Shown here piece after piece: positions 52,220-63,500 of a stretch of DNA of 64,000 bases (position 1 is its first letter; the number at the start of each line of letters is the position of its first letter). The notes under the pieces were generated by a model. It saw nothing but the letters and a program-made list of their open reading frames with translations. It ran no database searches and was not told the DNA's origin. The position numbers were made by a program, and so were the translations under genes. The DNA comes from Anthopleura xanthogrammica (Eukaryota > Cnidaria > Anthozoa > Actiniaria > Actiniidae), in assembly GCA_964019055.1 (NCBI GenBank), contig OZ025218.1, positions 2,811,191-2,875,190 of the forward strand, in the 5' to 3' direction.

Positions 52220-55200
52220 TCAATAAACACAAAATACTTCTATTTCATTCAAAGAAAAAGTCCCGCACCCAAACATGAACATCTTACTGTGCAGACCCTC
52301 GGGACACTCGAAACCATGTCCCAAATCAACATAGTTACTAATACTCTTATTTATCATATCACTCTGAAGAATTTTAAGGTCGAAGTATTTCCTAGTACCA
52401 AAGTAAGGTCCAGTCATTTCAGTGCAGATAATACCGCCTCGGTTATTGTGGAGATCGGGTTTACAGTTTAGTTTGGTTGGTTTGTGTTGGGAAGGGTTGG
52501 TAAGTGTGAACACGAAAGAATCTTTGTCTTGCTTTGCTTTCTCCACTCGACCTGTTAACAGTAATAATAATATATCATGTATCTATCTTTGCGGGCGGGT
52601 AAAAGGATGTTTGTCCTATAACATTATGACGTCACATCAAAACAATCTATTGTTTTAACACTAAGGATCATGGTCGCCAGAGGGGACAAAATAGCAGCAA
52701 CACAAATTGTATGACAACAAAATTTGGTTTATGATATAGTGGAAAGTGAGAACAGCTAAATATTAGACTAAATATCCCGAATGAAAGATGGTTTAGCCGG
52801 CTAAATTTTTATTATTCTTGCCCATGTAAACAAGCTGTGACGTCATAGTGTTATAGGGCAATTGCTATGCAAGGATTTCATTCAGGAGGATGCATCTCGA
52901 GTACCCGACAGAACGAGCGCGCGATTTCTTTTAAAATTCAAGTAAGGGCTTACGGTGATCGGTGATTGTAAAACCGAAAGAAAATGGGGCCCTGACAATA
53001 TCAGGGAGACATAAATTGAATAACAATAGCGCCCAATAAATTCAGGCATGGATTCAAGCGCTCCCGACTACGACTCAACTGTGGCTTAAGGTTCTTGAAA
53101 TAGCTGTATACAAAAATGCCCACGCAACGAGCGATCTATTTGGATAACCAATTCCTATACTTAGTATGGTTCTTGTAATTAAAAGTTAGTATAAGGGAAC
53201 CCAAGCCGTCATGTACTTACTTGCTTCCCAAGTTTTGGTTGTATATCCACCGCCAATGTACCCATCAGAGCTTTTGATGAGAACAAGGGTGTGACCCTTA
53301 TTATCACACAATCTGTGGAAATCCACCGCTGACCAGCCATCTCGTGTTGCACGATATAAGAGACTGCATTTGGAATTTGCAGGTAACCAAATGCTTATCT
53401 CTGTGTCGTGTTCCTGAAATATTTTAGATAAATAGATAATATGAAAAGTGTACTGATAAATAGCGTGAATAGAAACTTATTAAAAAGCCGACAACCGTCG
53501 TCATGGCGACCAATTGTCAAATTCGATCCAAAGCCATCTCTTGATCGACTTAATCGATGAAAATTGAAAATGACTTAAACCTTGGCTAAACTTATCCATC
53601 GTTATCCATATGGTAGCCAAGCAACATATTTTCTTCGCAGTCAAAAGTGGCGGATAAATTAAAATTGTAAGTGAAATGACGTTATTTATTCAACCCTATT
53701 GTTCTTTTAGTTAAAACTAAAATTTCTCAACTGCAAGTGGCTCCCAAACTAAAATTTTTGAGTTCGGACTTTTGAAAATTGGTCTTATGGGGCGTGCTTT
53801 CAGTACTCCTTCAAAGTTCTCTAGTGAATCCTATCGCGCTTCCTTCAGAACTCGATTTTTTTTTTGATAGTGATAAAAAGAATAAAGCATTACCAGTAAC
53901 GATAGCTTTCCGAGATCCCGCCAAAACCTTCGGAAACCTTGGGTGTTTACCATTTAAACCTATCCATCTGAATGGAATGGCTAGCGATTTTCTAATCTCG
54001 ATTCTAATCTGACAAACTTCCAACAAATGGTACACGCGTCTACCGGAAGGACCAAAAAGAGCGGGAAAAGTTGATTACCTCAATCGGAAGACCGAGTTTC
54101 CGGAACTTTCCGATCGGAATGACACATACCAAAATTTCTAATTTTTTTTCTGGTTAAATGGTAAGCACCCAAGTGCACGTTCAAAATTTGTACACTTTAC
54201 CAAAGGAAGCAAATATTGAGGGCGGATATCTGGAGCAAAGTGTAGACTGAGAACAAGTTTCTCTCTTAACTTACCTTGTGCTTTACAATAACAGACTTTT
54301 CTCTCAACAAGACCGGTGATTCCAGGTCGTCAATGATTCCTTGTATTTGGTAAAACTCCGCCTCCTTCAGGATTTCCTGTCTTGTTATGACGTCATCGGG
54401 ACAAATAAGCGTACCATTGCGTAGATAATTTAGAATGTATCTGCAACATATTTAACATATAGAGGTTTCTCAGCCATGTTGAAGGGTTGGAGCAATGCAA
54501 CTTTTTGCATAGCCTCCTACGCAGACGCTCTTAGGGTCGACACGCAATACTTCTCTCCCCACGTTTGCATGACAAGAGAATTTCTTTCCGAAAGGAGGAA
54601 ATTTCTATTGTTATGTCCTAAATTTAACGCGGCTACGTAATATTGTTCTTAGTGCATTCTAAACGTGGCTAAAGGGAACAGCAGTGTAACAAATATTTCT
54701 CAGATGAAGCTTTCTTTGTCTCATGTAAACTCGACAATAAATGTTAGCGTTTTGGATTTTTTCTAGGAATTCTATCAAACTAATACGTACTAATGAATCA
54801 AGACCGGCAGAAGCTTGATACACTTATTGTAGAACAGAAAATTAAGATCTCTGGAAAATTAATTAAGTTCTTCGCGTGACACAGGGAACTTTTGTGATCA
54901 AGGTAAAGTTTCGGAATTAGTTAGGCTAGTCATTTGGAAATCTGTTTTGTTTTTCATAGTTGCTTGTTGTTGTTTTATTTTGCGGCCGCAATATGAAGAG
55001 TTGAGGGCGTTATTATAATAATCAAACAAGTTATCTGCCTCAGCGCGTTGGCGTTGTCTTTCTTCAGAGTGACGCATAACCACTAATTATCCTCGCGGTA
55101 CAATGGCCGCGCGTCTTTTGTTCTCTAATTACGATGCTATTCTTGACGAGCAGTTGAATCTGAGAACAAACTCTTGAAAATCTACGCCGGAACGGGTAAC

Positions 55201-55864
55201 CAAATCCATATATGAAAATGCGCTCTTTTATTTGCAATAAGACGCGTATTATGAGAGCCGGTTTTTTTTTGAGTCGTAATTGTTATCATAGATCTGCGCA
55301 TAGTTCATCACAAATAATAAATATGGCAAACAATCACTTCAGCAGACAAGTTTACACAAAAGGAAGCCTCATCCACCTCAGTGAAGGAGACCAACAAACT
55401 GATCCATGCAAAAATATAAGTTGAAGGTTTTAAAAGTAACTATATTTAACGTCGGTAGTTCCTTCAGTTGAAATTCAACTGCTACCAATGGAAGCCGACG
55501 GTGCGCACTTTACCCCCTCTCTCCATCAGTGCTCTGGTTCAAGAGTATTCAAAGCTGAAGCTACACGGATTAGAAAGAAGTCGAAACAGACGTGGAGATC
55601 CTGCATAACAAATACGTATCCAACATTGTAAATAAGATCATACCTGAAAGTCTCGCCATCCCTGTCAATGAAGTAAGAACCATCTTCTTCTCTTGATTTA
55701 AGATTGAATCGTCCAGAAAACATAGCAGCGAGCATTGATGCCGAATCCATAGTGATTGTCTGGAAGGACGTCTTGTAAATCTTCCCTCCAACGTCTAGTT
55801 TTATGATATCGTTTGGAAACTCCTGATTCTTTGATTCTTCTGATTCTTTGCTTGTTTCCTTCAT
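52220..55864 (-). CDS. BTB (KCTD-type T1) and TLDc domain protein
   Basis: Four exons on the minus strand: 55864-55644, 54440-54275, 53413-53221, 52551-52220; GT/AG borders, consistent phases; 303 residues. The N-terminal part (about 17-100) is a KCTD-type BTB/T1 domain: IIKLDVGGKIYKTSFQTI, SMLAAMFSGRF, GSYFIDRDGETFRYILNYLR. After a helical linker (ILKEAEFYQIQGIIDDL), residues about 130-303 form a TLDc domain: CSLLYRATRDGWSAVDFHRL, GHTLVLIKSSDGYIGGGYTT, and a closing NEIEVFCVY. BTB/T1 domains oligomerise and often recruit Cullin-3; TLDc domains occur in OXR1/NCOA7-type proteins, in oxidative-stress protection and V-ATPase binding. No N-terminal signal. Whether this protein recruits Cul3 or binds V-ATPase is inference. 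Intron 3 holds a foldback (52610-52864). The gene is divergent from the zinc-finger gene, whose first exon may begin less than 1 kb away. Confidence 0.9.
52610..52864. mobile_element. Foldback element, CCTATAACATTATGACGTCAC termini
   Basis: TTTGTCCTATAACATTATGA...CGTCACA pairs with TGTGACGTCATAGTGTTATA...GGGCAA. The 200-bp interior is without an ORF. In intron 3 of the BTB-TLDc gene. Each arm carries a CRE-like TGACGTCA. Confidence 0.65.
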
Positions 55865-56760
55865 TGCTAAGTTTAGGGAATCTTATGATAAAAGACCGAT
55901 GTCTGAGAAGATCGATCCTTGAGTGAGTTTTGCAGCTACTCCGGAAACTTGTTTGGAGTTGTGAACAATAGCACCAAAATTTGCATTTCGAACTGAGGGG
56001 GACCCGCATTAAAATGCCAATCACTGGAGTTACGTCACTCCAAATTAGTATTGCGCCAATTAATATATCAATTACACACATTCGCAAATTACGCGACCCG
56101 TGCTCATAACTCGTCTAGAATTTTGACAGCCGTCAATCAAATAAGTAACGGTTGGTATTTGCAAAATCCTAACTTTCTAAATCCCGAAACTTATCTTTTT
56201 TTCCGGCACATTATTTTTGGCTTGTTTGATTGAAAGCGAATCATCGGCGTTTTGTTGACGGCATTCAATGTACACTGGAAAAGCCTTTCAAGTCCAATGA
56301 GGGCCGAGCCACGTAATTTTGGAAATAAGTGTAATTAAAGACGGAGTTAGAAGCACTCGTGAAGGAATGATCATTGACAAAAATCTTGTCTTCTGCACAG
56401 GCCACAGACGTTTTCTGTTCGTAGTGTCCAATTTTTATTATTTGTGAACTGCATCTAGGCAGACAAATGCACATGCACCTTCATCGACATACCCGGGTGC
56501 TCTGACGGCTTCTTCTCGCTACACTTTTGTTTAGAATTTCTTTTCCAGGGCCTCTGGAGCCAGGATACTTCCTACATATCAGAAAAAAACACTATAACAA
56601 AATATGGAATTCCTGGCCAGGATTCCAGGCTTAGACTGGTTCGAATATCTAGTGCATTCCGGACTCCCGATTCCCTTGTTCCTTGTTTAATTTTCTTTTC
56701 GTATTATTCGTTTGGGCTGCCTGTGTTATCAGCTGTTACGAGGAGGCCTGGATACCAACA
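55865..56760. other. Divergent intergenic / promoter region
   Basis: It lies between the BTB-TLDc start (55864, minus) and the presumed first exon of the zinc-finger gene (plus). The minus-strand ORFs at 55698-56087 and 55570-55791 overlap the BTB exon in other frames and are discarded. No repeat boundaries seen. Confidence 0.4.
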
Positions 56761-56869
56761 CGTTGGGTAATGGCCGACCAGTTTGAACATTTCCGTTGGT
56801 TTGTCTGCAAAATAATCCAATTTTGTACTTGAAAATAGCGAAGTTGGGGGATTTTGAGGTCTTCTGAAG
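56760..56869 (+). other. Possible noncoding first exon of the zinc-finger gene
   Basis: A good donor (CTGAAG/GTAAATG at 56869/56870) ends a stretch without repeat features, and the coding exon at 60564 needs an upstream exon because it opens directly at an acceptor. The start and even the existence of this exon are inferred. Confidence 0.25.
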
Positions 56870-58574
56870 GTAAATGAATCTATGTATTAGATAAATAGTT
56901 AAAAATTCGTTGTGGATATTGTTGTTTTATGTGTGTTTTAGTACGTTAAGTTTGTGCCACATGTCTTTCTTGATGTAAAATGCTGTGTGTAGTTCAACCT
57001 TTCTTCGTTTCTTGATCTAACAATCTTTGAAATTTAACGATTCTCGTGATTTTATTAAATGGTACTAGGCCAATGTTAGCTCAGTTTGAGGGCGTTGTTT
57101 TACGTTCTTTTTAGATCAATCTATTGATGAGGTTTTGATCATGCATAAATTAGGTTCATTACATTTCAGTTTGGAGGCAAATGGTATAGGAATTCTGTTA
57201 GAGAGCCTTTACTGTTAGTCAATCACTGATATAATAAAACAATTAGACCATCTTGTTTCATTTGGTCGGGATTGTGAGGCAGATATTTCCACTGATGACA
57301 AGAAAGCAGCTTCAAAGCGTCTGGCAAAAATGTTTTTTAGTGCTCTAAATCTTAATTTATTTTGAACCTAGGCAGTCAGTTTCACCCGGTTGCTACCACA
57401 TCACGTAAGAGACAAATAGTGATGAGTGAATACTTGAATTTTTGTTTTCGATGACCAGCTGTCTGCAGTCAATGTTCTGAATGATTTAGCCAGTGGTAAA
57501 AAATAATTCCCTAATTTCTTGAGGATTCGTCATGAAGTATGGCATGGACCTTCACATCCATGAATGCCATTTGCAAGTTGCACATTTGGGACTCTTCCAC
57601 AGGAAGCCTTCAAGTTTTACTTTTTTTTTACTTGAAAAGAAAATTTAATTTTTGGTTTTGAAACTTCACAACCACAGTTGTGCCATTCTAGTTGGCACTT
57701 AATATCTGTTTTTGTGTCAGTTTTAAAGAAATTTGATGCACAAATTCATTACTTTACAACCTTTTCCGATATCCTTGACTTATAAATGGCTGCGTAATTG
57801 TGACTGCATGTACTTGAAATTAGAGTCTCATATAATATTTTAGAGTGTAACACTTTAATAAAATGTGCCTAACTGTATATACTATAGGTGGATTGAATGT
57901 GATATAAACCCTTACATTAAATACCAAAGCAGCTCAATTTGGAGGAGAAAAAATATAATTCTACTCTCCTGAAAATTGCAATTATATTGTTTTTTTTTGC
58001 CCTTCAAATCAAGCTTCTTTGGAAATTAATACAAGGGGTGTATAAGTGGGTCAAAACAACTTTGCATTAAAAAGACTGGTAACTATCATAATTCTGACAC
58101 CAGGCATTTCATTAGAAGCCGGCAACTGGCGAAATCCGGCATCTACTTTCCATATCTGAGCCGCCTACTTTTGCCATATTCCAAGTCCCAGTTGTTTGGC
58201 CCCTTCATTGATACAGCTGTCTATATTAAGTAATCCATCTGCTTACTTGAAATTTTAATGAAATCCCTGTGACACATAGCTAGAATGTCATATCCATTAC
58301 ACTTTGTTTTTTTTTATTGATAAAGAATTTGGTAAAGACTTCTTGAAACATTTTACAACCTATCTGTATTTGATAAGTAGGTAAAATAATATAATGCAGC
58401 TCGGCCAAACATCATTCTTGTGAATCTATGTAAAATTTTACTAGTGATGTAGCTGAATATCAAAATTTAAGGTGGCTCTATATTTAATTTTTTTTTATAT
58501 CAGTTATTGAGTCCAACTTTCTCTCTTCATATTCAGATGAATTAATTAGAACCAAGGTATCCACTGTATGTTAT

Positions 58575-58575
58575 T

Positions 58576-58630
<55 letters not shown>

Positions 58631-58640
58631 GGTTTGTTGT
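58575..58640. repeat. GTT/TTG microsatellite
   Basis: About twenty uninterrupted TTG triplets, followed by an impure TTGTTGTGGTTTGTTG part. Confidence 0.95.
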
Positions 58641-58791
58641 TGTTTTTTTCCTTCTATTCTTTTTCATCAATTTCATTATAACCTTTATATTTAATAGTGA
58701 CTAAATGGTTGTTTTTCCCTTCACAACATATTTATTTGTATCATTAATATCAATAATTGTACTCTGTAAATATACCCATTGACATTAGGCT

Positions 58792-58932
58792 TAATAGACT
58801 CCTTGCAGCATGTCATAATGCAGCTCAATTTGGAGGACAAAACAATAGGTTCAAATTCTCAGGAGATTAAAGTTCTTTTGTTTTTCCCCCTCCAAATTGA
58901 GCTGCTTTGACGTCATGTCCAAGGGGTCTATT
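58792..58932. mobile_element. Foldback MITE, AGCTCAATTTGGAGGACAAAA family, intact copy
   Basis: It opens TAATAGACTCCTTGCAGCAT and closes GTCCAAGGGGTCTATT. The inner arms CAGCTCAATTTGGAGGACAA and CCCTCCAAATTGAGCTGCTT are well kept. Confidence 0.85.
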
Positions 58933-60152
58933 GACCTATTTCATTATGACATCATGGCTTGAACAATAGAAATTCAAACAAAATCTCCTCTGCTAAGAAA
59001 AGTTTAATCTCAAATAGTCTGGTTTCCAAATATAAGGTGTATCGATGTTTAATAAACAATATTTATTGCATTTGATGGCTGTTAACGATTTTCTTCATTC
59101 TATAAAACACATTTTATATCAATTTTCTTTGTGTTGTTGCTGTTTTGTTAAGAGCAGTTCTTTGTTTTTCTTCAAAATTCTTCAAAATATTGTCTGAAAT
59201 GTAACGTCCGTAACAAAGAACTGCTCTTTTTTATATTGTTTTGATGTGACTCGTAGTGAAATAGGGCAATTATTTTGAATATTTCTATTCAACCAGATTA
59301 GCTCTTTATTTTATTGAAGTAACATTTACTTATTTTTTGTATAATATCGCTGAATTTATGGCTCTATCGGGTTTATATTATATTGTGCCAGCATACATGT
59401 GCATTAATTACTGCAACTTGAAGAATTTTTATTTTGATGTTGTCACAAAAAGGTCTGTCATAGCTTATCTTTATTGACAAAAAACTCAAAACTGTACATG
59501 AAAAGCTTTCATAGTTTTAGACATTTTTTATTATGCAAAGCTAAAGCAATTGGCAAAATATAAACAAATTCAGTACTATGGAAAATATTTTATTCAGCAA
59601 AATCAAAATATTGCATTATTTTAGATTCTTTTAATTTTCTGTCATATGAAAGGTAAAAAGTGGGACTGGTATGAAAATCTTTCAAAATTTAATTTGTCTG
59701 AAACTTTCTTGGAATAATCTTTAAGGGTTAAACACTTGTTAAAGTTTTTTTTCTTGATATTTTCCGATGGGAAGGATTATATTTTTATGAATTTTTAACA
59801 AAGTCTGTGACGTCATTTACTCAAGACTGTTGTCATTTTTACTGGACATTTGTCATATGACCAGTGCTTATTTGCAGCCTTTATGCTTGATATATTGTAT
59901 ACACCTATTTAAAAAAAATGTGTTGGTCTGAAATCTGAGAATGAGGTCATCGCTCAAAGTTATTGGCATATTTATTAATTTGTTGTGAACTACTACTACA
60001 TGTACTACTACTAAAAAAAATTATTGTCAATTTCCTTCATAAAAAATTACACCTGTGATATAGTCCACAATTCATTTTGGTCTCATATTTCTTTTCATAC
60101 ATCACATATACTTAATTTTTTCTCTCTAAATTTTTGGAAATGCATGTGTTTG

Positions 60153-60353
60153 TATAGACCTTTTCGGCTTGGGTGTAATGTTTTCCCATTTCAGACCATG
60201 TGTCATTCTCTTGAGAATAAGATTCTTTGTTTGAGTTGTATCCATATTCATGTGTCTTCTCATGCACAACCGTTAAACAATGAAATGATACTCTTGGGAA
60301 TCACACGTGGTCTGAAATGGGAAAACATTACGCCCAAGCCGAATAGGTCTATT
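60153..60353. mobile_element. Foldback element, GCTTGGGCGTAATG family, intact copy
   Basis: ATAGACCTTTTCGGCTTGGG pairs with CCCAAGCCGAATAGGTCTAT. The inner arms are ATGTTTTCCCATTTCAGACC and the complement, then GTGTCATTCTCTTGAG and the complement. The 138-codon ORF at 60024-60440 runs through it and is rejected. Confidence 0.85.
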
Positions 60354-60563
60354 GGGAAGAGATTCAGAGCTAGGCACACTTGGCTGAGCATCAAAGCGTG
60401 CTGTGATTGGTCGGTTAGTGCATGCACCAGACACCTGTGAAGGTGGTGAATGATGATTGTGGGCACAGTGATTGTGATAGTGGTTCTTATGAAGGTGATG
60501 GTGGTGAAGATTTGAATTTAATGATGATGACAATAACATTTTCCCCTTTTTTTTATTCTCCAG

Positions 60564-63500
60564 CAGACAGACAGACAACATTCACAGTACAACAGGTCAC
60601 CATGTACTTTGATGCAATCACTGCAGAACACACCCCCTCCAACCCTGGCGTTACCGTATCCCAGTCAGTAGAAGTGGTTGATGAATCTTCACCTACAAAA
60701 AACAATTCCACAGTCTTCCGTACTGTTAAACTGTCAGAAATTCTTCACCAGACTGTTGCAGAATCTATTGTCATTGCATCGATTGAGGATGAAAGTAGTG
60801 CAGCACCTACAACACTCTCTAGTGGCGATACCAATGCTACCTGTTGTCAAGGCACCACTACATCTGTGTTTTCAGTGAGTGACATCAATGTAGGAGATGG
60901 GGAGGTACCACTTATCCTAATTGAGACATTGCCGACAGACAGCTGTGTCGTGAATGAGGTTGAGATACAAGAACATGAAGAGAATGCTGGATCCAGTAGT
61001 GTTTCTCTTGTAGATGAAACACCTCCAAAGAAGAAAGGAAAGAAAAATCAAGCAAATAAAAACCTGCAGTGTTCATCTTGTAGTCAAGTTTATTCAAGTG
61101 AAGCTGGGTTGGCAAACCATATGAAAATGCACAACGGAGAGCACACGTGTGGGACCTGCAGCAGGACATTCACTAGGAAGGATCGGCTTGATAATCACTT
61201 AGTAACAGTACATAACATATCCATAACACCCACATGTCAGGAATGTGGCCAAACATGTGAGAACATCGTAGAACTGAGGAAACACAAGAAAACAAGTTGT
61301 TCAGTAAAACAGTTTGAGTGCAGTGAGTGTGACAAGAAATTCAGACGAAAGGAGCAGCTTGTTGTTCATGCTAGAATACATACCGGTGAGACGCCATTCA
61401 AGTGTACAGACTGTGATAAGGCTTTTCGTGGACATGTCATGCTTAAGCAACACCAAATTCTTCACTCAGGAGTCAAACGGCACAAGTGTCAACACTGTGG
61501 TGAAGTATTCTTATGGCTTTCCACTCTTTCGAAGCATGTTAAGACTAAGACTTGTATCAGACGTAGTGATAAAATATATGCTAAACGGAATAGGATAGAA
61601 AATGACCAGAATGAGAAGGCACAGAATGGCGAAGAAAGTCCAGGATCTTCTGGAGACATAGTTTCTGCTGCTATGGAGTTGTCTGAAATAGATGCTGTTC
61701 CTCAAGCGGGTAACGAAAGAGAAGAAGAGTCCCAATCAGGTACAGCTCTTGAGTCATCCAACAGTATTTCAACGCCTCAAGCTAACAGTGCTGAATGTGC
61801 AGCTGAGGAGTCTCCTGACTCCACTCCTCAAGAGAAAAGTGACGAAAATAATATTGAGAATTGCAGCGAATCTGACGATGATGAAGATGACAGCGACTCT
61901 TCTCAACATGGAGAGGATAATGGCTTGGCAGCGCTCTCTAATTCATCTAATACAGCGAGCAGTAGTTCTCTTCATAAGTGCCCACATTGCCATCGCTCAT
62001 TTTCCAGCCTCTTCTTCTTAGAGCAACATATTGCACTTCATGATGCTGAATCCACTTTTGAATGTTTAGAGTGCGACAAAGTTTTCACTAGGAAACGTCT
62101 ACTTAATGAGCATACCAAGTTAATGCATAAGACTACTGGTCCACGAAAATGCCCACAGTGCGGTAAAGAATGCGAGAACAAGGAAACCTTGTTACTTCAC
62201 AGAAAAAGCGAATGTACAGTCAAACCTTTCAAGTGCAATTTCTGCGAAAAGAGCTTCAACCGAAAATCCTATTTAGTGATTCACGAGAGAATACATACCG
62301 AAGAAAATCCATATGAGTGCAGAGTGTGTAAAAAAGGTTTTCGAAGCAAAACGTACCTAAATCGACACATGTTGATACATTCTGAGGACAGACCATTCAT
62401 GTGTGAACAGTGTGACAAGACGTACAAGAGACCTGAGCAGTTGGCTTCACATTTAAAGACCCACGAACGAGAACCGGTAGTCTATAAATGTGATGAATGC
62501 GATAAGGAATTCAAACGCTATGGTGGGCTTTTTTTCCATATGAAGAGTCATAAGGCTGCTAAAAGTGCTGGAGAGAAGTGTTATTCTTGTACGGTTTGTG
62601 ACAAGGCTTTCGCTAATAAATCTCATTTTTCAAGACACATGAACATGCATACTGACACTAGGCCGTTTCCCTGCTCTCACTGCGACAAGTCATTCCGTAC
62701 TTCAGGCGATAAAACCAAACATGAAAAAACACACTTCAAAGAAAAGCAGTCTTACAAGTGTGAAGAGTGTGGCAAGGAATTCCAAAGGCTTTGCTCCTAC
62801 TCTACTCACATGAAGTACCATTCAGGTTTCAAGCGGAAAACCTCCAAAGATACTGAAATTTTTACTTGTGATATTTGTGATAAAGGATTCTCCCTGAAAA
62901 GAAACCTTACGAAACATCTGAAGACTCATACAAGCGAGGCTTCTTCTCTACCCACCTTCTGCACAGAAGCCTATGGAAGCTCCTCTCAGCTATCAGATAG
63001 TGAGGAATCAGAAGGCGAACAGTTCACCTGTGAGCGATGTAACAAGGGCTTCTCAAGAGTGTCAAGTTATCATACTCATTTAAGATTCCATGAAAGTGCA
63101 GAACCCGTGGAGTGCGAACAGTGTGATGAAGTGTTCATCTCTCTCGGCCACTTGGATATGCACATGAGGAAACATAACAGCGAAGGCTCCCATAAGTGCG
63201 AAGAGTGTGGCAGTACTTTCCGTTCAAATGGGAGTCTATCAAGGCACAAGTTGATCCACAGACCCAAAAAGTACCAATGTACAGTCTGCGACAAGTTTTT
63301 CACAACTTCATCACAATTGACCCGCCATAAGGCCCAGCACACAAAGGAGCCTCAACACTTCAAATGTGATCAGTGTGACAAGGTATTTAATAGAATTTCA
63401 AGCTATAAAAATCATATCAGATACCACGAAAGTTCAGAGCCATTGCAGTGCGAGTTCTGTGACCAAATCTTCTTTTCTGTTGGGGGTCTCGCGACCCACT

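Larger units (their letters stand above)
56870..60563 (+). other. Presumed 5' intron of the zinc-finger gene
   Basis: AT-rich; ends TTTATTCTCCAG. It contains the worn foldback at 57924-58040, a GTT repeat (58575-58640), the AGCTCAATTTGGAGG element at 58792-58932, a short inverted repeat at 59151-59229 (AAGAGCAGTTCTTTG and complement), and the foldback at 60153-60353. No coding exon was found. Confidence 0.45.

Noticed and set aside
55526..55643. BTB exon reading on to LEPEH
   Set aside because: Splicing at TTTCAG/GTATGA joins to RYILNYLRNGTLICPDD, the normal KCTD continuation.
60024..60440. 138-codon plus-strand ORF
   Set aside because: It crosses the palindromic element at 60153-60353 and has no recognisable protein features.
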